A stretch of 64,000 nt of DNA, from positions 372,001-436,000 of the forward strand of contig NZ_BMUE01000003.1 of assembly GCF_014650035.1 (NCBI RefSeq), given 5' to 3'. This DNA is from Streptomyces lucensis JCM 4490. GTDB taxonomy: Bacteria > Actinomycetota > Actinomycetes > Streptomycetales > Streptomycetaceae. The notes beneath the pieces were generated by a model. It was not told the DNA's origin, did no database searches, and saw nothing but the letters and a program-made list of their open reading frames with translations. Shown here piece after piece: positions 7,756 to 15,582 of the stretch. The translations under genes and the position numbers were made by a program. Positions within the stretch are counted from its first letter, which is position 1; every line of letters begins with the position of its first letter.

Positions 7756-8778
7756 CTATGCCTGTGCGCCGAGGTCGAAGACGATGCGGGCCTTGACCTG
7801 ACCGCGCAGGACCTCGTCGACGCAGTCGTTGACGGCCGCGAGGGGGCGGGTCTCGTAGATGACCTTCGTGCGGCCGTCCGCGTGCAGCCGGAAGACCTCC
7901 GCGAGGTCCTGCCGCGTTCCGACGATGGAGCCGATCACCGAGGTGCCGTTGAGCACGGTGTCGAAGATCGGTACCTGGATCGATCCGTGTGCCGGCAGGG
8001 CGACCATGACGAGCTTGCCGCCCCGGCGGAGCCCGGAGTTGACCGCTTCGAAGGCGGCGGGGTTCACCGCGAGGGCGATCGCCGCGTGTGCGCCGCCGTG
8101 CTTCTTCAGCTCCGCCCCGACGTCCTGCCTGCGGGCGTCGACGACGATGTCGGCACCGAGTTCCCGGGCCAGTTCCAGTTTGTCGTCGGTGACGTCGACG
8201 GCGGCGACCGTGGCACCGGCGATCTTCGCGTACTGGACGGCGAGGTGCCCGAGTCCGCCGACCCCGGAGACGGCCACGAGCTGCGCGGGCCGGACGCCGG
8301 CGACCTTGAGCGCCTTGTAGGTGGTGACGCCCGCGCAGGTCAGCGGGGCGGCGTCGAAGGCGCTGACGCCGTCGGGCACGGGCTGGGCGAAGTCGGCGCG
8401 GGCCAGCATCTTCTCGGCGTAGCCGCCGTCGCAGCCGTATCCCGTGTTGACCTGCTGCTCGCAGAGCGTCTCCCAGCCGGACAGGCAGTGCTCGCACCGT
8501 CCGCACGCCGTGCCCAGCCAGGGGACGGCGACGCGCTGCCCGACCGCGAGGTGGGTGACGCCTTCGCCGAGTTCCTCGACCAGGCCCACCCCCTCGTGAC
8601 CCGGCACGAACGGCAGGGTGGGCCTGACGGGCCAGTCGCCGTGCGCGGCGTGGATGTCGGTGTGGCAGAGCCCGGACGCCTCCAGGCGGACGCGGACCTG
8701 GCCGGGACCCGGGTCCGGGTCGGGGCGGTCCTCGATGACCAGGGGCTCGCCGAACGCTCGGACGACCGCTGCCTTCAT
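7756..8778 (-). CDS. Zinc-dependent alcohol dehydrogenase (AdhP-like)
   Basis: A 340-residue medium-chain dehydrogenase that oxidises alcohols or reduces aldehydes with NAD(H). Visible features are the catalytic zinc ligands in GLCHTD (C38) and GHE (H61, E62) with a third at about C148. Structural zinc cysteines are C92, C95, C98 and C106, and the nucleotide site is GVGGLGHLAVQYAK. The length matches bacterial ethanol-active AdhP/AdhA. The ATG at 8778 has an AGGAG site. It lies downstream of USP 3 on the same strand, with a hairpin between them. With AdhE it suggests aldehyde/ethanol turnover under stress. Confidence 0.94.
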   Translation of the reverse strand: MKAAVVRAFGEPLVIEDRPDPDPGPGQVRVRLEASGLCHTDIHAAHGDWPVRPTLPFVPGHEGVGLVEELGEGVTHLAVGQRVAVPWLGTACGRCEHCLSGWETLCEQQVNTGYGCDGGYAEKMLARADFAQPVPDGVSAFDAAPLTCAGVTTYKALKVAGVRPAQLVAVSGVGGLGHLAVQYAKIAGATVAAVDVTDDKLELARELGADIVVDARRQDVGAELKKHGGAHAAIALAVNPAAFEAVNSGLRRGGKLVMVALPAHGSIQVPIFDTVLNGTSVIGSIVGTRQDLAEVFRLHADGRTKVIYETRPLAAVNDCVDEVLRGQVKARIVFDLGAQA

Positions 8779-8805
8779 GGTGTGCTCTCCTCGTGGGTTG
8801 CCGGG

Positions 8806-8835
8806 CGGTGGCCCGGCGGGCGTGCCGGGCCACCG
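8806..8835 (-). terminator. Hairpin between USP 3 and alcohol dehydrogenase
   Basis: A 12-bp stem (8806-8817 with 8824-8835) and 6-nt loop begins 26 bp after the USP 3 stop. It could limit read-through into the dehydrogenase gene. Confidence 0.55.
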
Positions 8836-8860
8836 GATGTGCGGCGGTACGGGCCTGCGG

Positions 8861-9766
8861 TCAGTCGTGCGGGACGACGGCCACGGGTGCCGTGGCGTGG
8901 TGCAGGACGGCGTGGGTGACGGGGCCGACGTGCGCCCCGATCCGGCCCCGGCGCCTGCGGCGTCCGACGACGACGAGGGACGCGTCGCGCGAGGCGTCGA
9001 TGAGGAGTGCCGAGGCGCTCGCGGCGCCGGTTACCTCGACGACCTCGACGGAGGGGTACTTCTGCCGCCACGGCCTCAGCAGCTCGGTCAGGGCGGACTG
9101 CTCCTGCTTCGCGACGTCCTGGCCGAAGGCGGGGTCGGCGGCCAGCCCGTAGACGTAGTACGGCGGCATGGTCCAGGCGTGCACGGCACGTACGGCCGTC
9201 CCGCGCCGGGCGGCCGCGTCGAAGGCGAAGGCGATCACCGCGTCGTCCGGGGCCGCGACGTCCGCGCCGAGCACGACGGGCCGGTAGGGGGCCGCCGCGG
9301 ACGGGACGCCGGCGGGATCCAACTCGTGCTCGTCGGCGGCCTGTTCCCCGGCCCGTACGAGCACCACGGGCCGCTCGGCGTGTGCGACGACCGCCAGGCC
9401 CACGGAGCCGACGAGGAAGCCGCCGACGCCGCTCAGACCCCTGGAGCCCAGCACCACCAGCTCCCCCTCGTCACCCGCGGCGGTCAGCGTCTCGCCGGGG
9501 CTGCCCGAGCGCTGCTCGGTGACGACCTCGACTCCGGGATGGCGCAGCCGCAGGCCTTCGGCCGCCTCCCGGGGGATGCGCTCGGTCCAGTGCTGGTGCG
9601 TCTCCGCGCCCAGCAGCGGGCCCTGCGCCATCGGGGCCGGAACCGGCTCCCACACGTGCACCAGGCGCAGCGTCAGCCCTCGCATCAGCGCCTCGCGGGC
9701 CGCCCACTCGGCTGCGCTCCGGCTCTCGGGGGAGCCGTCGAGGCCCACGGTGATGGTGCGGGACAT
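8861..9766 (-). CDS. Tandem-domain universal stress protein (USP 3)
   Basis: A 301-residue protein with two Usp domains. Domain 1 (about 1-145) has VGLDGSPES at the N-terminus and the nucleotide loop LGSRGLSGVGGFLVGSVG. Domain 2 (about 158-301) starts PVVLGADVAAPDDAVIAFAF and ends APVAVVPHD. Its loop is replaced by an arginine-rich stretch (VGRRRRRGRIGAHVG), so only the first domain is likely to bind ATP. The start at 9766 has AGGAGGAGG upstream. It is the intact homologue of the frameshifted gene at 3974. Two candidate hypoxia-type boxes precede it. Confidence 0.94.
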   Translation of the reverse strand: MSRTITVGLDGSPESRSAAEWAAREALMRGLTLRLVHVWEPVPAPMAQGPLLGAETHQHWTERIPREAAEGLRLRHPGVEVVTEQRSGSPGETLTAAGDEGELVVLGSRGLSGVGGFLVGSVGLAVVAHAERPVVLVRAGEQAADEHELDPAGVPSAAAPYRPVVLGADVAAPDDAVIAFAFDAAARRGTAVRAVHAWTMPPYYVYGLAADPAFGQDVAKQEQSALTELLRPWRQKYPSVEVVEVTGAASASALLIDASRDASLVVVGRRRRRGRIGAHVGPVTHAVLHHATAPVAVVPHD

Positions 9767-9827
9767 GGTGTCCTCCTCCTGCTCGTCGGGATCACCCTCA
9801 GCTTCCCGGCCGACGAGGACGGCGGGC

Positions 9828-9863
9828 AGGGCCCGCAAGTCCCCGCCCGGGGCCGACCGGCCC
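9828..9863 (-). promoter_or_regulatory. Two DosR/OsdR-like boxes upstream of USP 3
   Basis: On the minus strand, GGGACTTGCGGGCCCT (9828-9843, one base longer than the others) and GGGCCGGTCGGCCCC (9849-9863) lie 62 and 83 bp before the ATG at 9766. Tandem boxes are typical of DosR-type promoters. Confidence 0.45.
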
Positions 9864-9907
9864 TACGGCAGCGGGCGGTCCGGCTCGCACGGGGCGGGGC
9901 GCCGCTC

Positions 9908-10348
9908 TCACGGCGCGAGGTCCACCCCGTAGAGCGTTCGTCCGCCGACCAGCTCACGTCCCGTGACCAGCTCGGGACGGATGCGCACGAACACCTCCTC
10001 GGGGGACGGCACCCAGGAGCGCGGGGCGATCCGGGCCAGCCGCTCCCGCTCGAAGGGATCGGTGACCACCGTCGCCCGGCCGGTGACGACGACGCTCCAG
10101 CCGGAGTTCCTTGCCGTGTCGACCTCGTCCACCTCGAAGGCCACCACCGACCGGTCGACCGCGCGGGCCAGCTCCGAGGAGGCCGAGGTGCGCAGCAGCA
10201 CCGAGCCGTCACCGTCGAGGCAGAAGTTGACCGGAAGCACCGCGGGCAGGGCATGGCGTGTGTGCACGATGCGGCCGACCGGCACCTTCGTCAGCAGCCG
10301 GAGGCACTCGTCCCGGTCGAGTTCGCGGAAACCGTCGTTGTCATACAT
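9908..10348 (-). CDS. PNPOx-fold flavin/F420-binding protein
   Basis: A 146-residue pyridoxamine-5'-phosphate-oxidase-like split-barrel protein. It shows the family blocks VGRIVHTRHALPAVLPVNF, SVVAFEVDEVD, GWSVVVTGRATVV and a C-terminal basic strand. It is related to the C-terminal half of the XRE-PNPOx fusion at 4967. The ATG at 10348 is chosen because the fold begins there. The open frame continues upstream to 11197 only because of base composition, and no strong ribosome binding site is visible. A hypoxia-type box lies 68 bp upstream. Substrate and cofactor are unknown. Confidence 0.85.
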   Translation of the reverse strand: MYDNDGFRELDRDECLRLLTKVPVGRIVHTRHALPAVLPVNFCLDGDGSVLLRTSASSELARAVDRSVVAFEVDEVDTARNSGWSVVVTGRATVVTDPFERERLARIAPRSWVPSPEEVFVRIRPELVTGRELVGGRTLYGVDLAP

Positions 10349-10415
10349 GGCCAGTCCGTCTTTCGCCTCGTACAGCGGTATCGCTCCATCCTCGGCGGCA
10401 TGCCGGCGCCGTACG

Positions 10416-10430
10416 AGGGCCACGGGTCCC
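10416..10430 (-). promoter_or_regulatory. DosR/OsdR-like box upstream of PNPOx
   Basis: On the minus strand it reads GGGACCCGTGGCCCT, 68 bp before the start at 10348. Confidence 0.5.
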
Positions 10431-10492
10431 CGCCCGGCCGGAGACAGGCCCTGCCGGCGACGGTGCATCAGCCCTCCGAGCGGTTCACACGG

Positions 10493-10507
10493 GGGTCCAA
10501 CGGCCCT
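10493..10507 (+). promoter_or_regulatory. DosR/OsdR-like box upstream of the Rv1733c-like gene
   Basis: It reads GGGTCCAACGGCCCT, 73 bp before the ATG at 10580. It lies in the same divergent intergenic region as the PNPOx box. Confidence 0.5.
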
Positions 10508-10579
10508 GCCGTGCTGCCTGGCCGGCCCAAGACGGCCCCCCCTCCACAGCGGCGACCTTGGTGGAGGAGGTGGGGATCC

Positions 10580-11194
10580 ATGGCGGATGACGGGCACCCG
10601 GAGAAAGGGCCGGGCGGGCCGGGTACCGGACGGCGCCTGCTGTGGCGCTGGCGGAGCAACCCCTTGCGCCGGCGTGACGACGTGGTGGAGGCCTGCATCG
10701 TGCTGGCCGTGTGGCTGATCGTCGCGGTGGGCGGCGCCGCTGTGGGCGTCCTGACCGGCCGGGCCGCCGACGGCGCGTTCGCACGCGAGCGCGCCGAGCG
10801 CCGGCCGGTCGCCGCCGCGCTGCTCCAGGACGTGACCGGGACGGCGGGACAGGGCTCGGGCCTCGGCGGCGACCGGGTCATGGCCGAGGTCCGCTGGACG
10901 ACGTCCGACGGCTCCGTGCACACCGGTCGTGCCATGGTGCGGTCCGGGCAGGCCGCCGGAGCCCGGGTCACGGTGTGGACGGACCCGCGCGGTGATCTGC
11001 GGCCGGAGCCGCGCACCGGCACGGAGGCGAGGACCGAGGCGGTCCTCTTCGGTGGCGCGGCGGCCCTCGCGCTCGCCGGTGCCGCGCTCGCGGCGGGGGG
11101 CGGCGCACGGTACTGGCTGACCCGGCGACGCGTCGACGCCTGGGGCAGGGAGTGGGATCTCGTCGGTCCCCGGTGGACGCACAAGACCGGCTGA
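10580..11194 (+). CDS. Rv1733c-like two-helix membrane protein
   Basis: A 204-residue membrane protein. A basic tryptophan-rich N-terminus (LLWRWRSNPLRRRDD) is followed by a first transmembrane helix at about 37-60 (VEACIVLAVWLIVAVGGAAV). An extracytoplasmic domain of about 80 residues with the conserved AEVRWTTSDG ... TGRAMV ... VTVWTDPRG pattern comes next. A second helix lies at about 155-178 and the tail ends W.REWDLVGPRW. This layout matches the Rv1733c family, whose mycobacterial member belongs to the DosR dormancy regulon. The ATG at 10580 follows GGAGGAGGTGG. A paralogue lies at 55734. The molecular function is unknown. Confidence 0.85.
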   Translation: MADDGHPEKGPGGPGTGRRLLWRWRSNPLRRRDDVVEACIVLAVWLIVAVGGAAVGVLTGRAADGAFARERAERRPVAAALLQDVTGTAGQGSGLGGDRVMAEVRWTTSDGSVHTGRAMVRSGQAAGARVTVWTDPRGDLRPEPRTGTEARTEAVLFGGAAALALAGAALAAGGGARYWLTRRRVDAWGREWDLVGPRWTHKTG

Positions 11195-11367
11195 CACCGG
11201 TCGCCGTCACCGCGGTGCCACCAGCCCCTCGGCCCTCCGGCCCAGCCGAGGCGAGCGCACCGCACCGGGACGTGACCGGTTCGGCCCCGGTCCCGTCATG
11301 CGGAGCCGTGGCCGCCCGCACGACCCCGGCCGCTCTCGCAGTGCGCCTGTCCGGCACACTCGCCTCC

Positions 11368-12111
11368 ATGGAGACTGCGGAGTTCCTCGAGACCCTGGAC
11401 AGAGAGGGCCAGTTGCTGGCCGCGGCCGCCGCCGACGCCGGGACCGGCGCGAAGGTGCCGACCTGCCCGGGGTGGCAAGTACGTGATCTGCTGCGGCACA
11501 CCGGGGCGGTGCACCGCTGGGCCGCCGCCTTCGTGGCCGACCGGCACACCACTCCGAGGCCCATCGGCGACTCGCCGGACCTGGACGGCGCCGAGCTGGT
11601 GACCTGGTACCGGGACAGCCACCGTCTGCTCGTCGGCACACTGGCCGCCGCGCCCGCCGACGTGGAGTGCTGGACCTTCCTCCCGGCCGCCGGCCCTTCG
11701 GCACTGGCCTTTTGGACCCGGCGGCAGGCGCACGAGACGACCGTGCACCGCTATGACGCCGAGGCGGCCCGAGGCGGACCCGCGTCCCCCGTCGCCCGTG
11801 AGTTCGCGGTGGACGGCATCGACGAGCTGCTGCGCGGCTTCCACGCCCGGCCCAAGAGCCGGGTCCGCACCGAGGAACCGCGCACGCTGCGGATCCGGGC
11901 GGTCGACGCCGGGCCGGACGCGGCGTGGACGGTACGGCTCACGGCCGGGCCGCCGGTGACCGTACGGGGGGCCGCCGGGGAGGCCGAGGCCGAACTGTCC
12001 GGACCCGCTGACGCGTTGTACCTGGCACTGTGGAACCGGGCGCCGGTGCCCGCCGTGAGCGGTGACGACTCGCTCGCCGCGCTGTGGCGGGAGCGGTCCG
12101 GAATCGGCTGA
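11368..12111 (+). CDS. Maleylpyruvate isomerase family (mycothiol-dependent-like) protein
   Basis: A 247-residue protein of the actinobacterial family with an N-terminal DinB-like four-helix metal-binding domain and a C-terminal MDMPI_C domain. The N-terminal helix has the typical CPGWQVRDLLRHTGAVHRW. A second metal-ligand region reads RRQAHETTVHRYDAE, with H, E and H as candidate ligands, and the C-terminal domain carries a sterol-carrier-like sheet. Related enzymes use mycothiol for isomerisation or detoxification. The ATG at 11368 is the start nearest the domain. The gene is convergent with the MarR gene, leaving only 7 bp. The exact substrate is unknown. Confidence 0.85.
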   Translation: METAEFLETLDREGQLLAAAAADAGTGAKVPTCPGWQVRDLLRHTGAVHRWAAAFVADRHTTPRPIGDSPDLDGAELVTWYRDSHRLLVGTLAAAPADVECWTFLPAAGPSALAFWTRRQAHETTVHRYDAEAARGGPASPVAREFAVDGIDELLRGFHARPKSRVRTEEPRTLRIRAVDAGPDAAWTVRLTAGPPVTVRGAAGEAEAELSGPADALYLALWNRAPVPAVSGDDSLAALWRERSGIG

Positions 12112-12118
12112 CGCCCGG

Positions 12119-12517
12119 TCAGCCGGCCCGGTCCAGCATCCGGGCCAGCACCGCGCGCTGCACCGGCCGCACTTCGCCGTGCAGCGCGCGTCCCTTCCCG
12201 GTGAGTGCCACACGTACGCCGCGCCGGTCCTCGGGACACATGGCCCGCTCGACGAGGCCGTCCCGCTCCAGACGGCCGACGAGCCGGGAGAGCGCGCTCT
12301 GGCTGAGGTGGACCCGGTCGGAGATCTCCTGCACGCGGTAGGCGCAGCCGCCGTCCGCCGCAGCCCCCTCGGCCAGCAGGTCGAGGACCTCGAAGTCGCT
12401 GGCGCACAGGCCGTGTCGGTGCAGTGCCCGGTCCAGCTCGCACTGGGTGCGGGCGTGCAGGGCCAGGATGTCCCGCCACTCCTCGACGAGCGCGCGCTCG
12501 GCCTTCTTCGCCGCCAT
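12119..12517 (-). CDS. MarR-family transcriptional regulator
   Basis: A 132-residue winged-helix protein. The family core is HRHGLCASDFEVLDLLAEG, recognition region ISDRVHLSQSALSRLVGRLE and wing MCPEDRRGVRVALTGKG. It is divergent from the DHA2-type drug exporter at 12603 with 85 bp between the starts. This is the classic arrangement for a repressor of an efflux gene. Two palindromes in that gap are candidate operators. The ATG at 12517 is preferred over an upstream open frame that runs through the promoter region. Confidence 0.92.
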   Translation of the reverse strand: MAAKKAERALVEEWRDILALHARTQCELDRALHRHGLCASDFEVLDLLAEGAAADGGCAYRVQEISDRVHLSQSALSRLVGRLERDGLVERAMCPEDRRGVRVALTGKGRALHGEVRPVQRAVLARMLDRAG

Positions 12518-12560
12518 GAGCGCACCGTAGCAGAGAACGACATTTGTTGCGTCGTAATCA

Positions 12561-12600
12561 AATGCGTTTGCATTCAATGCGCGTGCATGTAGTGTCCTCG
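12561..12600 (+). promoter_or_regulatory. MarR operators and leaderless promoter of the MFS gene
   Basis: Two inverted repeats, AATGC-GTTT-GCATT (12561-12574) and ATGC-GCGT-GCAT (12577-12588), are spaced about 15 bp apart. A -10-like TAGTGT (12590-12595) ends 7 bp before the ATG at 12603. A -35-like TTGCAT (12568-12573) lies inside the first palindrome. The transcript would start at or next to the ATG, and a bound repressor would block it. Confidence 0.5.
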
Positions 12601-12602
12601 GC

Positions 12603-14093
12603 ATGACCTCTCCGCTCCCCCACCCCGCGGCCCCGTCCCCGGCGCTTCGCTGGACCCCCCGGCTGTGGGGCACCCTGCTGGTGCTGTGCGCCGCGATGTT
12701 CCTGGACGCGCTGGACGTGTCGATGGTCGGCGTCGCCCTGCCGTCCATCGGGTCCGACCTCCACCTGTCCACCTCGACCCTGCAATGGATCGTCAGCGGC
12801 TACATCCTGGGCTACGGCGGGCTGCTCCTCCTCGGCGGACGCACCGCCGACCTGCTCGGCCGGCGCCGGGTGTTCCTGGTGGCGCTCGCCGTCTTCGCGC
12901 TGGCCTCACTGCTCGGCGGGCTCGTGGACTCCGGTCCGCTGCTGATCGCCAGCCGCTTCGTCAAGGGACTGAGCGCGGCGTTCACGGCGCCCGCCGGGCT
13001 GTCGATCATCACGACGACGTTCCCGGAGGGCCCGCTGCGCAACCGCGCCCTGTCCATCTACACCACCTGCGCCGCCACCGGCTTCTCCATGGGCCTGGTG
13101 CTGTCCGGCCTGCTGACCGAGGCCGACTGGCGCTTCACCATGCTGCTGCCGGCGCCGATCGCCCTGGCCGCCCTCGCGGCCGGCCTGCGACTGCTGCCGC
13201 GCAGCGCCCGCGAGGAGAACCACCACGGCTATGACGTCCCCGGCGCCGTCCTCGGCACGGCGTCGATGCTGCTGCTGGTCTTCACCGTCGTCCAGGCGCC
13301 CGAGGCCGGCTGGGCCTCGGCCCGCACACTGCTGTCCTTCCTGGCCGTGGCGGTGCTGCTGACCGCCTTCGTGCTCGTCGAGCGGCGTTCACCGAGCCCG
13401 CTGATCCGGCTGGGCGTGCTGCGCTCGGGCAGCCAGGTCCGCGCCCAGCTCGGCGCCGTGGCGTTCTTCGGGTCGTACGTCGGCTTCCAGTTCCTGACCA
13501 CGCTGTACATGCAGTCCCTGCTCGGCTGGTCGGCCCTGCACACGGCGCTCGCCTTCCTGCCGGCGGGAGCGCTGGTGGCGGTGTCCTCCACGAAGGTCGG
13601 CGCGATCGTCGACCGGTTCGGCACCCCGCGGCTGATCGCGACCGGCTTCGCCCTGATGGTCCTCGGGTACGCGCTGTTCCTGCGCGTCGACCTCGACCCG
13701 GTGTACGCGGCCGTCATCCTGCCGTCCATGCTGCTGATCGGCGCGGCCTGCGCGCTGGTCTTCCCCTCGCTCAACATCCAGGCCACCAACGGCGTCGAGG
13801 ACCACGAGCAGGGCATGGTCTCCGGGCTGCTCAACACCTCGGTGCAGGTCGGCGGGGCGGTCTTCCTCGCGGTCGTCACCGCCGTGGTCACCGCGGGCGC
13901 TCCCGCGCACGCCACCCCGCAGGCGGTCCTGAACAGCTACCGGCCGGGCTTCGTGGTCGTCACGGGTATAGCCGCGGCCGGCCTGCTGCTCACCCTCACC
14001 GGTCTGCGCAGCCGGCGCGCCCAGCCGCCGATCGTGGTCGCCACGTCCGCCGCGGCGAGGGCCGAGACCGAGCGCGTGGCGGTGCGCGACTGA
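12603..14093 (+). CDS. DHA2-family MFS drug exporter (EmrB/QacA type)
   Basis: A 496-residue integral membrane protein with about 14 predicted transmembrane helices. It exports small hydrophobic compounds by proton antiport. Motif A of the family is visible as GGRTADLLGRRRVFL (about 79-93). Helix 1 carries LDALDVSMVGVALPSIG, typical of DHA2 proteins, and TM5 has the antiporter motif region with ATGFSMGLVLSG. Control by the divergent MarR protein is likely. No good Shine-Dalgarno is seen, which agrees with a leaderless mRNA. The substrate is not predictable. Confidence 0.94.
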   Translation: MTSPLPHPAAPSPALRWTPRLWGTLLVLCAAMFLDALDVSMVGVALPSIGSDLHLSTSTLQWIVSGYILGYGGLLLLGGRTADLLGRRRVFLVALAVFALASLLGGLVDSGPLLIASRFVKGLSAAFTAPAGLSIITTTFPEGPLRNRALSIYTTCAATGFSMGLVLSGLLTEADWRFTMLLPAPIALAALAAGLRLLPRSAREENHHGYDVPGAVLGTASMLLLVFTVVQAPEAGWASARTLLSFLAVAVLLTAFVLVERRSPSPLIRLGVLRSGSQVRAQLGAVAFFGSYVGFQFLTTLYMQSLLGWSALHTALAFLPAGALVAVSSTKVGAIVDRFGTPRLIATGFALMVLGYALFLRVDLDPVYAAVILPSMLLIGAACALVFPSLNIQATNGVEDHEQGMVSGLLNTSVQVGGAVFLAVVTAVVTAGAPAHATPQAVLNSYRPGFVVVTGIAAAGLLLTLTGLRSRRAQPPIVVATSAAARAETERVAVRD

Positions 14094-14106
14094 TCCGCCG
14101 GCGACC

Positions 14107-14140
14107 GCGCCCCGGGGGGAGGCGCCCGCTCCCCGGGCGC
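14107..14140 (+). terminator. Possible terminator after the MFS gene
   Basis: An imperfect GC-rich inverted repeat (GCGCCCCGGGG with CCCCGGGCGC) lies 14-47 bp after the MFS stop. It is weak because the surrounding sequence is all GC-rich. Confidence 0.35.
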
Positions 14141-14311
14141 GCGCCCGCGCGACCGGCCACCCACAGGGGCTCCCGGCGTACGGCCCGGCCAGGCCGCGCC
14201 TAGTCCCGACTCGCGGGCGGGGCAGACGGGCCTCGGGCTCGGCGGTGGTGCCACTGCGGTGGGTTGCCGACCAGGCTGAAGCCGGGCGGGTGACGTGCGG
14301 TGAGCGGCGCA

Positions 14312-14684
14312 TCAAGCTCCCGGGTCGCTCCTGGAGTAGCCGCCAGCGCCGGGAAGGGCACTGCGACGAACGCGCAACGCGCCGACCCCGCTCCGGCTCG
14401 CGGGCGTGGCCCGCGCCGGCACGCGCAGGGCCTCCCGCAGTCGCCGCGCCTTCTCCACGTCACCCCGGTTCGGTGGCCGAGCCGGGGTGACAGCTCGCAC
14501 CGCTCCAGCCAGTCGGCGAGCCGAGCCGCTCCGCGGGCTCCACGCTGAACGAGCAGCCCTGGGTGTGCTGTCCGGACAGGTTGGTGACACAGTCGAAGCG
14601 GAAGTCGTTCTCCGGGAACCCGGCCCGCGCATGCGCGGCGCACTGGCGACAGCCGTGATCCCCACGCGGTCGCGGCGGTCGCAC
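14312..14684 (-). pseudogene. Decayed coding remnant (unknown protein)
   Basis: The gap of about 650 bp between the MFS and TetR genes has no intact gene. On the minus strand, however, stretches in shifted frames have strong G/C at third positions. One, at about 14530-14640, reads FPENDFRFDCVTNLSGQHTQ and GCSFSVEPAER. A second reads RLADWLERCELSPRLGHR, and a third DVEKARRLREALRVPARATP, ending at a stop near 14312. They look like parts of one protein separated by frameshifts. I do not recognise the family. The rest of the gap shows nothing I can support. Confidence 0.25.
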
Positions 14685-14745
14685 GCGGCGGCCTCCGCCC
14701 CGCCCCGACGGCGACCGCCGAGGCGCTCCCCCGTCCGGGGCCGGG

Positions 14746-15438
14746 TCAGCCGTCCGCCAGACCCACTTGCCGCGCCAGCCCGCCGGCCGCGTGCCGGAAG
14801 AACGCCTCGCGGTCCTCCACGACCCGGTTGAACTGCCCGAACAGCTCGAACCCGACCAGCCCGAACAGCTGCGCCCAGGCGGCGACCAGTGCCGCGGCCG
14901 CCTCGGCGGGCAGTTCGGGAGCGAGGTCGGCGGCGATCCGGGCGGCCTCGGGACGCAGGTCCGCCGGGAGCGGCGGCAGGGACAGGCCGGGGCCCTGGTG
15001 GGCGTCGCGGACGATGCCGATGAGGACCAGGCCGACGCGGGCCGCGGCGGGGACGGTGGTCTCGGGGGCGGAGTAGCCGGGCACGGGCGAGCCGTAGATC
15101 AGCGCGTACTCGTGCGGGTGGGCGAGCGCCCAGCCGCGCACCGCCTCGCACACGGCCGTCCAGCGGTCCACCGGCGCGGCGTCCGGCGCCGCGTCCCGCG
15201 CCCGCTCCGCCGCCACGCCGAGGGAGTCGTAGGCGTCGATGATCAGAGCGGTCAGCAGCTCGTCGCGGCTCGGGAAGTAGCGGTAGAGGGCCGAGGAGAC
15301 CATGCCCAGTTCGCGGGCTACGGCACGCAGGGACAGTCGCGCCGCACCCTCCTCGGCGAGCTGCCTGCGCGCCGCCTCCTTGATGGCCGCGGTGACTTCG
15401 GCCCTGGCCCGCGCGCGGGCGCCCTGTGCGGTGCTCAT
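14746..15438 (-). CDS. TetR-family transcriptional regulator
   Basis: A 230-residue regulator. The N-terminal helix-turn-helix (about 18-62) reads EVTAAIKEAARRQLAEEGAA, then LSLRAVARELGMVSSALYRY and FPSRDELLTALI. The ligand-binding half has the WHG-type C-terminal domain of actinobacterial TetRs (HPHEYALIYGSPVPGY). It is divergent from the F420-type nitroreductase at 15583, and the 144-bp gap holds two copies of an inverted repeat. The ATG at 15438 is chosen because the HTH starts there; the open frame upstream continues only through the neighbouring gene. Confidence 0.92.
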   Translation of the reverse strand: MSTAQGARARARAEVTAAIKEAARRQLAEEGAARLSLRAVARELGMVSSALYRYFPSRDELLTALIIDAYDSLGVAAERARDAAPDAAPVDRWTAVCEAVRGWALAHPHEYALIYGSPVPGYSAPETTVPAAARVGLVLIGIVRDAHQGPGLSLPPLPADLRPEAARIAADLAPELPAEAAAALVAAWAQLFGLVGFELFGQFNRVVEDREAFFRHAAGGLARQVGLADG

Positions 15439-15497
15439 GCCGGCAGTCTGCCACGAATGTGAGCGGCGCACACAAATGAGAGCGGCGGACAAAAAAG

Positions 15498-15563
15498 AGA
15501 GCACCGCTCTTGCTCTGGGCGCCCGCCTGCCCCAGACTGGAGGCGAGCGAGAGCACCGCTCTC
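15498..15563. promoter_or_regulatory. Twin inverted repeats, likely TetR operators
   Basis: AGAGC-ACC-GCTCT occurs at 15498-15510 and again, extended to GAGAGC-ACC-GCTCTC, at 15549-15563. The centres are 52 bp apart between the divergent TetR and nitroreductase genes. A separate direct repeat (GAGCGGCGnACA) lies at about 15461-15492. Confidence 0.5.
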
Positions 15564-15582
15564 CCGAACCGTGGGGGTCACC

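Noticed and set aside
14200..14320. Possible tRNA or small RNA in the MFS-TetR gap
   Set aside because: No cloverleaf, anticodon arm or CCA-type end could be found; the stretch is GC-rich without a consistent fold.
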